This document shows, in pieces, positions 24,911 through 35,208 of a stretch of DNA of 64,000 nucleotides. The stretch is from Pseudomonas sp. ZH-FAD (GTDB taxonomy: Bacteria; Pseudomonadota; Gammaproteobacteria; Pseudomonadales; Pseudomonadaceae), in the NCBI RefSeq assembly GCF_002803095.1, contig NZ_PGLR01000003.1, positions 1-64,000 on the forward strand. Reading direction: 5' to 3'. The position numbers and the translations under genes are program-made. Under the pieces are notes generated by a model. That model was not told the origin of the DNA. It made no database searches and saw nothing but the letters and a program-made list of their open reading frames with translations. The stretch's first letter is position 1, and every line of letters starts with the position of its first letter.

Positions 24911-26683
24911 TCAATCCGCATGCCGGGCATGGCCCGGCATCGCGTCATCACCATGATCGCTCAGGTAGGCTTCGACGGCCGCGCTAACCGTCGGTTGCAG
25001 GTGCCTTGGCTGACCGTCATGCAGTAACCCGAAGCGCCGCAGCTTGTCCTTGAGCGGCCCCTTGACCTCCGCGAAGTGCAGCTCGATGCCGGCCTCGGCG
25101 AGCATGCGGTCCAGCTCGCCGAGCATGTCGGCAGAGGTCACGTCGATGCTGGTAACCGGTTCGGCGGCGATCACCACGCGGCGCACTGGCGCCGGGGCTT
25201 TTTCCAGCGCCTGCAGCAGGCATTGCTGGAAGAGCTCGGCATTGGCGAAGAACAGCGGCGCGTCCCAGCGAAACAGCAGCAGGCCGGGTATCTGCCGTGC
25301 ATCGGGGTGTCGCTTGATGTCGTGGAAACCGCGGATGCCCTCTACCTGGCCGAGAACGGTGTAGTACGGGCGCCAGCCATCCCAGAGAAACTCGATCACC
25401 GCCAGCACCACGGCAATGCCGATGCCGGGAATCACGCCGAAGGTCACCACGCCGGCGAAGCAGGCCATCGACAGCCAGAACTCCCATTGCTGCACGCGGA
25501 AGATGCGCCGCAGGTCGGTGACCACGAACAGGCCGATGACAGCAGCAATCACCACCGCGGCCAGCGCACTGGTGGGCAGGTACTGCATCAGATCCGGGGC
25601 CAGCACCAGCAGCAGGGCGACGCTGAGGGCGCCGACGATACCGGCGACCTGGGTCATCGCGCCTGCCGCTTCGGCGACCGGCGTGCGTGAGGCGCTGCTA
25701 CTGATGGGAAAACCCTGAAACAAACCACCGGCCAGGTTCGCCGCGCCAAGGGCGACCAGCTCCTGATTGGGGTCTACTGGGCGTCCGCTGCGTGCTGCAT
25801 AGGTGCGCGACAGCACGCTGGTGTCGGCGAACGCGACCAGGGCGACGGCGATGCCGCCCAGTACCACGCTGGCCAGATCGACGCCGCTGAGCCAGGGCAG
25901 GGTGAAACTGGGCAGCCCCTGGGGCAGTTCGCCGAGCACCTGCACGCCTTGGCTGTCGAGCTCGAACAGGGCCACCGCCAGGGTTGCCAGGGTCACGGCG
26001 ATGAGGATGCCGGGCAATTGCCGGAAGCGGCTCAGCAGCAGGATCAAGGCCAGGGTGCCGGCGCCGACGAGCAGGCTGTAGAGGTGGGCCTGGCCCTCGA
26101 TCAGCGCGCTGGCGATAGCGCATAGGTCGCTGAGCGGACCCTGGCTGTCGATGCTAAAGCCGAACAACTTGGGCGCCTGGCTGATCAGCACGCTCAGCGC
26201 AATACCGTTCATGTAGCCATAGCGAATGGGCTTGGACAGCAATTCGGTGATGAACCCCAGGCGCAGCAGCCCGGCTATCAGGCAGGTGAGTCCGGCCACC
26301 ACGGCCATCATGCTGGCCAGGGTCACCGCGCGCATCGGGTCGCCGCCGGAGAGTGGCAGCACCACGGCGAGAATCAGTGCTGCCAAGGCCGAGTCCGGGC
26401 CGAGTACGAGAATACGGCTGGGGCCGAACAGGGCGTAAGCCAGCAGCGGCACTATGGTCGCGTACAGGCCATAGATGCCGGGCACGCCGGAAGCCTCGGC
26501 ATAGGCAATGCCCACCGGCACCAGCATGGTGGTCAGCACCAGGCCGGCGGCAATGTCCTTCGGCAGCCAGGCCAGGCGATAGTCTCTGAGCGTTTGCAGG
26601 CCCGGAAGCCAGCCCAGCCAGCCGCGCTGTTGCGAAATGGCAGGAAGCGGCGTGTGTGGCTTGCGTGCAGGCGCTGGTGGCAT
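24911..26683 (-). CDS. SulP-family anion transporter with STAS domain
   Basis: 590 residues. About 10-14 hydrophobic segments (residues 40-430), with the SulP signature region VPVGIAYAEASGVPGIYGLY, are followed by a C-terminal STAS domain (about 450-565; LFFANAELFQQ, PVTSIDVTSADML). Members move sulfate, bicarbonate or C4-dicarboxylates across the inner membrane; the sequence alone does not decide which. No sulfate-assimilation or carbonic-anhydrase gene is adjacent. It converges on the DUF533 gene and diverges from the GMC oxidoreductase. Confidence 0.92.
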   Translation of the reverse strand: MPPAPARKPHTPLPAISQQRGWLGWLPGLQTLRDYRLAWLPKDIAAGLVLTTMLVPVGIAYAEASGVPGIYGLYATIVPLLAYALFGPSRILVLGPDSALAALILAVVLPLSGGDPMRAVTLASMMAVVAGLTCLIAGLLRLGFITELLSKPIRYGYMNGIALSVLISQAPKLFGFSIDSQGPLSDLCAIASALIEGQAHLYSLLVGAGTLALILLLSRFRQLPGILIAVTLATLAVALFELDSQGVQVLGELPQGLPSFTLPWLSGVDLASVVLGGIAVALVAFADTSVLSRTYAARSGRPVDPNQELVALGAANLAGGLFQGFPISSSASRTPVAEAAGAMTQVAGIVGALSVALLLVLAPDLMQYLPTSALAAVVIAAVIGLFVVTDLRRIFRVQQWEFWLSMACFAGVVTFGVIPGIGIAVVLAVIEFLWDGWRPYYTVLGQVEGIRGFHDIKRHPDARQIPGLLLFRWDAPLFFANAELFQQCLLQALEKAPAPVRRVVIAAEPVTSIDVTSADMLGELDRMLAEAGIELHFAEVKGPLKDKLRRFGLLHDGQPRHLQPTVSAAVEAYLSDHGDDAMPGHARHAD

Positions 26684-26861
26684 CGCGGATGGGCTCGGGC
26701 AGGAATGCCTACAAGTAAAGCGCAGAGCGCGGGTGCTTCACCATAGCTGCCAGTCGATGGGCGCACATTCAGCCGCTGCCTCAGACCAAAAGATCATTCA
26801 TCCTCGCCCCGGCTTGTTTTAGGCTGTTGGCCAACGACAAGAACGACACGCGAGGATGCTT

Positions 26862-28523
26862 ATGTCGCAACTGCCACTGGAAGCATACGACTACCTGATC
26901 GTTGGCGCCGGCCCAGCCGGTTGCCTGCTGGCCAACCGGCTTTCTGCGGACCCTGGCGTCAGCGTGCTGCTGATCGAGGCGGGCGGGCGCGACAACTATC
27001 CCTGGATCCACATTCCCGTCGGTTACCTCTACTGCATCGGCAATCCGCGTACCGACTGGTGCTACAGCACCGAGGCCGATCCCGGCCTGCATGGCCGTTC
27101 GTTGAAGTACCCGCGTGGCCGCGTGCTTGGCGGCAGCTCGTCGATCAACGGCATGATCTACATGCGTGGCCAGGCCGCGGACTACGATGGCTGGGCTGCG
27201 GCGGGCAATCCCGGTTGGGCCTGGCGTGATCTGTTGCCGCTGTTCAAACGCTCGGAGAACCATTTTGCCGGCGCGAGCGAGCTGCACGGTGGCGACGGCG
27301 AATGGCGGGTCGAGCGCCAGCGTCTGTCGTGGGAAATTCTCGAGGCCTTCCGTGAGGCAGCGGCGCAGAATGGTATTGCCAGCGTCGATGACTTCAACGG
27401 TGGGGATAACGAAGGCTGCAGCTACTTTCAGGTCAACCAGAAGCACGGTGTGCGCTGGAATGCCTCCAAGGCCTTTCTGCGCGATATTCGCCAGCGCCCC
27501 AATCTGCAGGTGCTGACCGGCGCCGAAGCCGAACGGCTGGAGCTGGAGGGCGGTCGCGCCCGTGCCCTGCATCTGCGTTGTCAGGGACGGGCGCTGCGGG
27601 TGGCGGCACGCCGCGAGATCCTCCTGTGTGCCGGCGCCATCGGTTCGCCGGCCTTGCTGCAGCGTTCCGGCATCGGCCCAAGGCCGCTGCTTGAACGCCT
27701 GGGTATCGGTGTGCACCACGAGCTGCCAGGTGTCGGTGAGAACCTGCAGGATCACCTGCAACTGCGCCTGATCTACCGCGTCGAGGGCGTGAAAACGCTC
27801 AACCGCATTGCGGCCACCCCCTGGGGCAAGCTGGGCATGGGCCTGGAGTACCTGCTCAGGCGCAGCGGGCCGCTGTCCATGGCGCCCAGCCAGCTTGGTG
27901 CCTTCGCCAAGTCCGACCCCGGCCAGGCGCGCGCCAACCTGCAGTATCACGTGCAGCCATTGTCGCTGGAGCGCTTTGGCGAGCCCTTGCACGATTTCCC
28001 GGCCTTCACCGCATCGGTATGCAACCTGCGCCCGACCAGCCGCGGCAGCGTTCAGATTGCCTCCGTCGATGCCAGCGTAGCCCCGCTGATACGCCCAAAT
28101 TACCTCAGTGACGAGCGGGATCTACAGGTGGCAGCCGATGCCATCCGCCTGACCCGGCGCATCGTCGCCGCGCCCGCCCTGGCCGGCTACCGGCCCGAGG
28201 AATACAAGCCAGGGCCACAGTACCAGAGCGAGGAAGACCTGCAGCGCGCTGCGGGCGAGATTGGCACCACCATTTTTCACCCGGTCGGCACCTGCGCCAT
28301 GGGCCAGGGCCGTGAAGCGGTGGTCGATGCGCGTCTGCGCGTACATGGTATCGCCGGGCTGCGTGTGGTCGACGCGTCGATCATGCCGAGCATCACCTCG
28401 GGCAATACCTGCTCGCCGGTACTGATGATCGCGGAAAAGGCCGCGCAGATGATCGCTGCTGATGCGCGAGCAGCGATAAGCATGGTGCCGCAGCGCGAGC
28501 CTGGCTGCGCGGTGAGCGCGTGA
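26862..28523 (+). CDS. GMC-family FAD-dependent oxidoreductase (choline/alcohol dehydrogenase-like)
   Basis: 553 residues. The N-terminal FAD motif is DYLIVGAGPAGCLLANRLS. GMC signature 1 is PRGRVLGGSSSINGMIYMRG and signature 2 is CAGAIGSPALLQRSGIGP. The C-terminal catalytic histidine region reads TTIFHPVGTCAMG and the end ASIMPSITSGNTCSPVLMIAEKAA. It resembles AlkJ-type alcohol dehydrogenases and choline dehydrogenase; no betaine genes are next to it, so an alcohol substrate is more likely. I chose the ATG at 26862 with GAGG 6 nt upstream; the ATG at 26856 abuts that site. Confidence 0.9.
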   Translation: MSQLPLEAYDYLIVGAGPAGCLLANRLSADPGVSVLLIEAGGRDNYPWIHIPVGYLYCIGNPRTDWCYSTEADPGLHGRSLKYPRGRVLGGSSSINGMIYMRGQAADYDGWAAAGNPGWAWRDLLPLFKRSENHFAGASELHGGDGEWRVERQRLSWEILEAFREAAAQNGIASVDDFNGGDNEGCSYFQVNQKHGVRWNASKAFLRDIRQRPNLQVLTGAEAERLELEGGRARALHLRCQGRALRVAARREILLCAGAIGSPALLQRSGIGPRPLLERLGIGVHHELPGVGENLQDHLQLRLIYRVEGVKTLNRIAATPWGKLGMGLEYLLRRSGPLSMAPSQLGAFAKSDPGQARANLQYHVQPLSLERFGEPLHDFPAFTASVCNLRPTSRGSVQIASVDASVAPLIRPNYLSDERDLQVAADAIRLTRRIVAAPALAGYRPEEYKPGPQYQSEEDLQRAAGEIGTTIFHPVGTCAMGQGREAVVDARLRVHGIAGLRVVDASIMPSITSGNTCSPVLMIAEKAAQMIAADARAAISMVPQREPGCAVSA

Positions 28524-28602
28524 CCGCTCGACCGAGGTGCCTCGGCGGGCGAGACGACAGGTGTGCTCTGCTAGCATTGGACGTCGATGACTGGAGGCGA
28601 AC

Positions 28603-29538
28603 ATGGCTCTGCGTGTAGCGCTGATCGGGTTGGGCTTGCTTCAGGTCGCCACGGGCCTTGTAGCGGGTGACCTGGCGTTGGACCAGCGCGCCCTGCTCCT
28701 GGAGGACAGTAGGTTGCCGCGTGAGGCGGCTCTGGATCGTCTGCAGCAGGTGCGCTTCGCCTTTCGCGAGGCGGCGCCTGAGGCCGGCGAGTGGCCGCTG
28801 TGGTCGCGCACCTACGGAATCCAGGGGAGCTGGGACGACGCCGGCCTCGAGCGCCGCGGCGAGGGGCTGCTGATGGGGATGGATCGTGCGCTGGGCGGAC
28901 AGTGGATCGGCGGTGTGCTGGGTGGAGTGGCGCGTGCCCGGCTGGATCATGATCAGGGTCATGGCCGCACCGATAGCCGTTACCTTGGGGTCTACGCCGC
29001 GACTCGGGTATACAACCAGTTGGGGTTTCGGCTCGGGTTGCTGCACGGCTGGCATGAGCTGGAACGGCGCGATAACGCGCGCAGTTGGCAGCTGTTTGGC
29101 GAAAGCAGTTACGCCATGGACTATCGCACTTTCACCTTGGAGCCATTTGCCGGCCTGGCGTTAGTGCATCTGGATGCCGACGCCCGGCGTTTCGACGGAC
29201 TGCGCCTGGCGGCAGCGCACGAGCAGACTGGTTACCTGACGCTTGGCTGGCGCCTGGCCGCGCCCTGGTACTGGCAACAGCGCAAGTGGGTAGGGCGTGC
29301 CAGTCTGGCGCTGCGGCAGAACCTGGGCAGCGACCGCTTGCGTGACGAGGCGGTCGACGGCCAGGGCGTACTCCAGCAGATGCACAGTCGTGAGTTCGAG
29401 CGCAGCAGCCTGCGTCTTGACCTGAGCCTGGATCATGAGCTCAGCCGCAGTCTCTACCTGGGCCTGACCTATGCGGGCCACTACGCCGAAGACGCGCGCG
29501 ACAACGCCTTGGCCGCACGTATGAGCCTGAAGTTCTGA
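28603..29538 (+). CDS. Stand-alone outer-membrane beta-barrel, autotransporter-domain-like
   Basis: 311 residues. A signal peptide (MALRVALIGLGLLQVATGLVAG) is followed by a short helical stretch (23-65) and then about 240 residues of alternating strands of the autotransporter barrel type: WSRTYGIQGSW, GGVLGGVARARLD, GVYAATRVYNQLGFRLGLLHG, FAGLALVHLDA and a terminal MSLKF. The last residue is Phe, the outer-membrane sorting signal. There is no passenger domain, so it is a barrel-only protein; secretion, adhesion or porin roles are open. AGG lies before the ATG. Confidence 0.72.
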   Translation: MALRVALIGLGLLQVATGLVAGDLALDQRALLLEDSRLPREAALDRLQQVRFAFREAAPEAGEWPLWSRTYGIQGSWDDAGLERRGEGLLMGMDRALGGQWIGGVLGGVARARLDHDQGHGRTDSRYLGVYAATRVYNQLGFRLGLLHGWHELERRDNARSWQLFGESSYAMDYRTFTLEPFAGLALVHLDADARRFDGLRLAAAHEQTGYLTLGWRLAAPWYWQQRKWVGRASLALRQNLGSDRLRDEAVDGQGVLQQMHSREFERSSLRLDLSLDHELSRSLYLGLTYAGHYAEDARDNALAARMSLKF

Positions 29539-29716
29539 GCGCGCCCCGCCGGTCAGCCAGCGGGCTGCCAGGGGGCTTCGAGTCGGGTATACTCGCCGGC
29601 TTTTCAGAAACTTTGCGGTCACGGCTCTTGCCGTGCTCGGCCAGGGCAGCGCATTAGCCGCTCGGGCGAGCCGGATTGAGCCGTTTCGCGTCTTTTGCCC
29701 GAGAGTGCTGCCCACC

Positions 29717-30812
29717 ATGGAAATCAATCCGATCCTCAACAGCATCAAGGACCTGTCCGAACGTACCCAGTCAATTCGGGGGTATCTTTGACTACGATCA
29801 CAAGCATGATCGTCTGGTCGAAGTAAACCGCGAGCTGGAAGACGCCAGCGTCTGGAACAAGCCCGAGTACGCCCAAGCCCTGGGTCGTGAGCGCGCCATG
29901 CTGGCGCAGATCGTCGAAACCATCGACGACCTCACCGGCAGCCTGGCCGATTCCAAAGATCTGCTGGAAATGGCCGCCGAAGAAAACGACGAAGGCGCGG
30001 TGAACGACATCGCCGCCGAAGTCGAGCGCCTGCGCGAAATCCTCGAGAAGCTGGAGTTCCGCCGCATGTTCAGCGGCGAGATGGACCCCAACAACTGCTA
30101 CCTGGATATCCAGGCCGGTTCCGGCGGCACCGAGGCTCAGGACTGGGCCAACATCCTGCTGCGCATGTACCTGCGCTGGGCCGACAAGCGTGGCTTCGAC
30201 GCCACCATCATCGAACTGTCCGAGGGTGAAGTCGCCGGTATCAAGGGCGCCACCGTGCACATCAAGGGCGAGTATGCCTTCGGCTGGCTGCGCACCGAGA
30301 TCGGCGTGCACCGCCTGGTGCGCAAGAGCCCGTTCGACTCCGGCGCGCGTCGCCACACCTCGTTCTCGGCAGTGTTCGTATCGCCCGAGATCGACGACAA
30401 GGTCGAGATCGACATCAACCCGTCCGACCTGCGCATCGACACCTACCGCTCCTCCGGCGCTGGTGGTCAGCACGTCAACACCACCGATTCGGCGGTGCGT
30501 ATCACCCACGTGCCGACCAACACCGTGGTCGCGTGCCAGAACGAACGCTCCCAGCACGCCAACAAGGACACCGCCATGAAAATGCTGCGGGCCAAGTTGT
30601 ACGAGCTGGAGATGCAAAAGCGCAACGCGGCTTCGCAGGCGCTGGAAGACAGCAAGTCCGATATCGGCTGGGGTCATCAGATCCGCTCCTACGTGCTCGA
30701 TGACTCGCGCATCAAGGACCTGCGTACCGGCGTCGAGCGTAGCGACTGCCAGAAAGTCCTCGATGGCGACCTCGACGGCTACCTCGAGGCCAGCCTCAAG
30801 CAGGGCCTGTAA
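29717..30812 (+). CDS. prfB: Peptide chain release factor 2, with programmed +1 frameshift
   Basis: Releases the peptide at UGA and UAA. The first 24 codons ([20 protein letters not shown], then RGYL) end at an in-frame TGA at 29789-29791. A +1 shift at CTT TGA C leads into the long frame that runs to 30812. The Shine-Dalgarno-like GGGGG just upstream and the CTTTGAC slippery site are the classic autoregulatory arrangement. The RF2 stop-reading tripeptide SPF is in [15 protein letters not shown] and the catalytic GGQ in [12 protein letters not shown]. Total length is about 364 residues. It is 81 nt upstream of lysS, an ancient gene pair. Confidence 0.97.
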
Positions 30813-30830
30813 GCCCATTAACCAATCCGT

Positions 30831-30848
30831 GGGAGCCGGCTTGCCGGC
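30831..30848. repeat. REP-like hairpin between prfB and lysS
   Basis: GGGAGCCGGCTTGCCGGC holds GCCGGC (30835-30840) and GCCGGC (30843-30848) around TT. This is the GTGGGAGC...-type repeat seen in many Pseudomonas intergenic regions. Confidence 0.65.
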
Positions 30849-30893
30849 GCCTGCTCAAAATCTTGTACGACACGCCAGGCAGAAAAAGCGACC

Positions 30894-32396
30894 ATGAGCG
30901 ACCAACAACTCGACCACAACGAACTGCAACAGGAAGAAAACAAGCTGATTGCCCAGCGCAAGGAAAAGCTTGCTGCCGTCCGTGAGCAGGGCATTGCCTT
31001 CCCCAACGATTTCCGCCGCGACCGCCTGTGCGCCGACCTGCAGAAACAGTACGAGGGCAAGAGCAAGGAAGAGCTGGAAGCCGCAGCCATCCCGGTCAAG
31101 GTGGCCGGGCGCATCATGCTCAACCGTGGCGCCTTCATGGTCATCCAGGATACGTCCGGGCGCCTGCAGGTCTACGTCAACCGCAAGACCCTGCCGGCCG
31201 AGCAACTGGAAGCGGTCAAGCACTTCGACCTGGGCGACATCATCGCTGCCGAGGGCACCCTGGCCCGCTCGGGCAAGGGCGACCTGTACGTCGACATGCA
31301 GAACGTGCGCCTGCTGACCAAATCGCTGCGCCCGCTGCCGGACAAGCACCATGGCCTGACCGACACCGAGCAGCGCTACCGCCAGCGCTACGTCGACCTG
31401 ATCGTCAACGAGGAAGTGCGCCACACCTTCCGCGTACGTTCGCAGGTGATCGCGCACATCCGTCGTTTCCTCAACGAGCGCGGTTTCCTCGAAGTGGAAA
31501 CCCCGATGCTGCAGACCATCCCCGGCGGCGCTGCGGCCAAGCCGTTCGAGACCCACCACAACGCGCTGGACATGGCCATGTTCCTGCGTATCGCGCCGGA
31601 GCTGTACCTCAAGCGTCTGGTGGTCGGCGGCTTCGAGAAAGTCTTCGAGATCAACCGCAACTTCCGTAACGAAGGCGTCTCGACCCGGCACAACCCCGAG
31701 TTCACCATGCTCGAGTTCTACCAGGCCTATGCCGACTACCGCGACAACATGGACCTCACCGAGGAGCTGTTCCGCGAGCTGGCCCTGGCCGTGCTGGGCA
31801 GCACCGACGTGCCGTATGGCGACAAGGTATTCCATTTCGGCGAGCCGTTCGTGCGCCTGTCGGTCTACGACTCGATCCTCAAGTACAACCCGGACATCAC
31901 CGAAGCTGACCTCAATGACGTCGAGAAGGCCCGCGCCATCGCCAAGAAGGCCGGCGCCAAGGTGCTCGGCCACGAAGGCCTGGGCAAGCTGCAGGTGATG
32001 ATTTTCGAAGAGCTGGTGGAGAGCAAGCTGGAGCAGCCGCACTTCATTACCGAGTATCCGTTCGAAGTGTCGCCACTGGCGCGTCGTAACGACGACAATC
32101 CCAACGTCACCGACCGCTTCGAGCTGTTCATCGGTGGTCGTGAGATCGCCAACGCCTACTCCGAGCTCAATGACGCCGAAGATCAGGCCGAGCGCTTCCT
32201 CGCCCAGGTGGCCGAGAAGGACGCCGGTGATGACGAAGCCATGCACTACGACGCCGACTTCGTCCGCGCCCTGGAGTACGGCATGCCGCCGACGGCTGGT
32301 GAAGGCATCGGTATCGACCGCCTGGTGATGCTGCTGACCAACTCACCGTCGATCCGCGACGTCATCCTGTTCCCGCATATGCGTCCGCAGGCTTGA
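30894..32396 (+). CDS. lysS: Lysyl-tRNA synthetase, class II
   Basis: 500 residues, charging tRNA-Lys. An N-terminal OB-fold anticodon-binding domain (about 60-170; [20 protein letters not shown]) precedes the class II catalytic core: motif 2 is [20 protein letters not shown] and motif 3 [20 protein letters not shown]. Length is usual for the family. It forms an operon with prfB and ends in a strong terminator. Confidence 0.97.
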   Translation: MSDQQLDHNELQQEENKLIAQRKEKLAAVREQGIAFPNDFRRDRLCADLQKQYEGKSKEELEAAAIPVKVAGRIMLNRGAFMVIQDTSGRLQVYVNRKTLPAEQLEAVKHFDLGDIIAAEGTLARSGKGDLYVDMQNVRLLTKSLRPLPDKHHGLTDTEQRYRQRYVDLIVNEEVRHTFRVRSQVIAHIRRFLNERGFLEVETPMLQTIPGGAAAKPFETHHNALDMAMFLRIAPELYLKRLVVGGFEKVFEINRNFRNEGVSTRHNPEFTMLEFYQAYADYRDNMDLTEELFRELALAVLGSTDVPYGDKVFHFGEPFVRLSVYDSILKYNPDITEADLNDVEKARAIAKKAGAKVLGHEGLGKLQVMIFEELVESKLEQPHFITEYPFEVSPLARRNDDNPNVTDRFELFIGGREIANAYSELNDAEDQAERFLAQVAEKDAGDDEAMHYDADFVRALEYGMPPTAGEGIGIDRLVMLLTNSPSIRDVILFPHMRPQA

Positions 32397-32406
32397 TGCC
32401 AGACAG

Positions 32407-32430
32407 AAAGCCGCCTTCGGGCGGCTTTTT
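32407..32430 (+). terminator. Rho-independent terminator of prfB-lysS
   Basis: AAAGCCGCC (32407-32415), TTCG loop, GGCGGCTTT and a further T-run to 32430: a textbook UUCG hairpin 10 nt after the lysS stop. Confidence 0.93.
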
Positions 32431-32561
32431 GCTACTTGTCGTTGCACTTTTCACGGCGATTTCACCGCTCGCCCGGGCTGTAAGCGAAACGGAGCCTTTT
32501 GCTTGCCTGTCCAAGCCATTACTCTCCCTGTCATAACTAGAACCTAGAGGGTCGACCCATC

Positions 32562-33275
32562 TTGAGCTCCGTGCCCGCGTCCCCGAATGCCACCCAGGCA
32601 GCCAATGCCGTCGCCGAAAGCGTCCAGTACCAGGGCCGCAAGGCCAGTCGTCAGGGCAGCGAGCAGCGCCGCCAGGCGATTCTCGATGCCGCCATGCGCA
32701 TCATCGTGCGCGATGGCGTGCGCGCCGTGCGCCATCGTGCGGTGGCGGCCGAGGCGCAGGTACCCTTGTCGGCCACGACCTACTATTTCAAGGACATCGA
32801 TGACCTGATCACCGATACCTTCGCCCAGTTCGTCGAGCGCAGCGCCGCGCAGATGGCAGCATTCTGGGCTGGTACCCAGGGTGTGCTGGAGGAGATGGTC
32901 GGGCGCCTGGATGGCAGCGAGCAGGCGCGTCGGCAATTGGCTGACGAAATCGCCGCTCTGGCGGTGCAGTACGTGCAGCGTCAGTTACGTGAGCGTCGTG
33001 ATCACCTGATCGCCGAGCAGGCATTCCAGCAGGAAGCCTTGCTCAATCCACGACTGCGCGAGCTGGTACGAGCTCACCGGCAGATCCTGCAGCAGGGGGT
33101 CACCCACTTCTTCGAGGTACTGGGCTCGCGCCAGCCTGAACAGGATGCCGTGCTGTTGACGGCCGCTATCGTGCGGATGGAGTATCAGGGCCTGCTAGAC
33201 GGTGTAGAGCACCTGGACAGCCAAGGAATGCTGGCCATCCTTAAACGCTACATGAATCTGGTTCTGGGGTTGTAA
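32562..33275 (+). CDS. TetR-family transcriptional regulator
   Basis: 237 residues. The N-terminal 35 residues are polar and disordered. The helix-turn-helix (about 36-85) contains RRQAILDAAMRIIVRDGVRA and AQVPLSATTYYFKDIDDLI. The helical ligand domain follows. A TTG at 32562 is the apparent start, with GAGGG about 10 nt upstream, giving MSSVPASP; no better ATG or GTG exists before the DNA-binding domain. A lipoprotein gene follows 43 nt later on the same strand and may be co-transcribed. The ligand is unknown. Confidence 0.88.
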   Translation: MSSVPASPNATQAANAVAESVQYQGRKASRQGSEQRRQAILDAAMRIIVRDGVRAVRHRAVAAEAQVPLSATTYYFKDIDDLITDTFAQFVERSAAQMAAFWAGTQGVLEEMVGRLDGSEQARRQLADEIAALAVQYVQRQLRERRDHLIAEQAFQQEALLNPRLRELVRAHRQILQQGVTHFFEVLGSRQPEQDAVLLTAAIVRMEYQGLLDGVEHLDSQGMLAILKRYMNLVLGL

Positions 33276-33318
33276 ACCGTCGATCATCGGGTCGAACGGC
33301 CTTCACAAGGAGAGCGTA

Positions 33319-33870
33319 ATGAAAGCCTGGCGCGCATTGGTCGCCCTGTCCTTCCTGCTGTTGAGTGGTTGCCTGGTCACCTTCAAGGACCCGATTCCGG
33401 CCAACGAGGCTGCCCCGATACCTCTGCTGGGCGAATGGACCCGGCAGGACGAGTGGGGCGACCAGCTATTTCTGGAGATCACCCGTGCCGGCTCCAACCT
33501 CTACCTGGCGCGTATCTATGAAGGCAGCGCGGACAACGAAAGCAGCTTCGAGGAGTTCGGTTTCACCGTCGCTCATCATGGCCGCCGCTGGTACCTCTCG
33601 GCGGGCCTGCCGAAGAGCCTGGGGGCCAACTTCGCCATTGCCGGTTTCGAGTTGACCAAGGACAACGAGCTGGTGCTGTACAACCTCGACACCGACCGCA
33701 TTCTCCAGGATATGGAAAAGGGCCTGCTGGAAGGGCAGACCGTTTCCATGCCTGAAGCGGACGGCGCTTTGATCACTAGCCCGCTGGACAAGGTGTTCGC
33801 TTACCTCGACGACCCGGCCAATGCCGACCTGTTCGTCGAAGTGGCGCGTTATCAGCGGGCCGCCGAGTAG
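33319..33870 (+). CDS. Outer-membrane or periplasmic lipoprotein of unknown function
   Basis: 183 residues. A signal sequence with lipobox LLSG|C18 (MKAWRALVALSFLLLSGC) is followed by a beta-rich domain (LLGEWTRQDEWGDQLFLEIT). Asp at +2 is absent (Leu follows the Cys), so sorting to the outer membrane is expected. I recognise no characterised family. It begins after AAGGAGAG and is 8 nt upstream of the QEGLA-motif gene. Confidence 0.85.
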   Translation: MKAWRALVALSFLLLSGCLVTFKDPIPANEAAPIPLLGEWTRQDEWGDQLFLEITRAGSNLYLARIYEGSADNESSFEEFGFTVAHHGRRWYLSAGLPKSLGANFAIAGFELTKDNELVLYNLDTDRILQDMEKGLLEGQTVSMPEADGALITSPLDKVFAYLDDPANADLFVEVARYQRAAE

Positions 33871-33878
33871 GAACTGCA

Positions 33879-35168
33879 ATGAACAGCCAGCAGAAACTGG
33901 ACGACTATCAGCTCTGTATCCGCGCCCTCAGTGACCGCATCGTCGAAGCACAAACACCCATCCGTGTACTGGATGCGGTGAAGTGGGACGACGGCATCCG
34001 TGACGGCTTTCTCAAGGCCAAGGGTAAGCAGCCGCCGGCCGTCGATCGCGACTACTACCTGAGTCGGCCGCTGGCCTTCGATGCCGCCGCGAAGAAACTG
34101 GAATTCCAGAACATCGAGCGCGACATCACCCGTCAACTCGGCCAGTTCAACCCGGTCGGGCAGATCATGCGGCGCATGTGCAAGGAATACCGCATGGTCA
34201 TCCGCATGCTCGAGGCGCGTGGCACCGAGGACTTCGGCCTGATCAGCCAGGAGCTGTATGGCGCTGCCTCCGACGCCTTTCATGCCGGTGATCCGACCCT
34301 GGCCGACCTCGGCCTGATGCTCTCGGACTACCTCAACAACATCGCTGCGCGTGGTGACCTGGAAGACGAAGCCAAGACCCTCGGTGCCAGTGATGCGGTG
34401 AACATCCTGCAGCAACGTCTGGCCGGGGTGTTCGGCGACGACACCATTCGCGTGTTCGAGTCCGACGGCATTCTCGCCGATGCTGCGGCAGGCGCCGACT
34501 ACATCAAGATCCGCAGCGATGCGCGTTTCAACGAGCGTGACGTCAAGGCGCTGGAGGTGCATGAAGGTCTGGTGCATGTCGGCACCACGCTCAACGGCCT
34601 CAACCAGCCGATCTGCACGTTTCTGGCCAAGGGCCCGCCCTCATCGACGGTGACCCAGGAAGGTCTGGCCATTCTCATGGAAGTGATCGCCTTCGCCTCC
34701 TACCCGACCCGCCTGCGCAAGCTGACCAACCGCACTCGCGCCATCCACATGGCCGAGGAGGGCGCGGATTTTCTCGAGGTGTTCGAGTTCTTCCGTGAGC
34801 AGGGCTACGGCCTGGAAGGCGGCTACAGCAACGCCAGCCGGGTGTTCCGCGGCTCCTTGCCGACGGGCCTGCCGTTCACCAAGGACCTGTCGTACCTCAA
34901 GGGCTTCATCCTGATCTACAACTACATCCAGCTGGCGGTGCGCAAAGGCAAGCTGGAGCAGATTCCGCTGCTGTTCTGCGGCAAGACCACCCTGGAAGAC
35001 ATGCGCACCCTGCGCAAACTGGTGGACGAGGGCCTGGTGCAGCCGCCCAAGTACCTGCCGCCGCAGTTTCAGGACATGAACGCGCTGTCGGCCTGGATGT
35101 GCTTCTCCAACTTCCTCAACCATCTGAGCCTGGATCGCATCGAAGCGGACTACGCCAATATCCTCTGA
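33879..35168 (+). CDS. QEGLA-motif protein (DUF1704, putative metallopeptidase-like)
   Basis: 429 residues. The naming motif is VTQEGLAILMEVIAF, and a zinc-site-like HEGLVH is in ALEVHEGLVHVGTTLNG, as in tyrosine-carboxypeptidase-like proteins. The family is called 'flavohemoglobin expression-modulating QEGLA motif protein'; the molecular role is not established. It has no signal peptide, so it acts in the cytoplasm. GGAA-rich site before the ATG. Same strand and tight spacing with the lipoprotein before it. Confidence 0.87.
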   Translation: MNSQQKLDDYQLCIRALSDRIVEAQTPIRVLDAVKWDDGIRDGFLKAKGKQPPAVDRDYYLSRPLAFDAAAKKLEFQNIERDITRQLGQFNPVGQIMRRMCKEYRMVIRMLEARGTEDFGLISQELYGAASDAFHAGDPTLADLGLMLSDYLNNIAARGDLEDEAKTLGASDAVNILQQRLAGVFGDDTIRVFESDGILADAAAGADYIKIRSDARFNERDVKALEVHEGLVHVGTTLNGLNQPICTFLAKGPPSSTVTQEGLAILMEVIAFASYPTRLRKLTNRTRAIHMAEEGADFLEVFEFFREQGYGLEGGYSNASRVFRGSLPTGLPFTKDLSYLKGFILIYNYIQLAVRKGKLEQIPLLFCGKTTLEDMRTLRKLVDEGLVQPPKYLPPQFQDMNALSAWMCFSNFLNHLSLDRIEADYANIL

Positions 35169-35208
35169 ATCACACCTTACCTAGGGTGCGCCGCGCGCAC
35201 CGCTGCCG

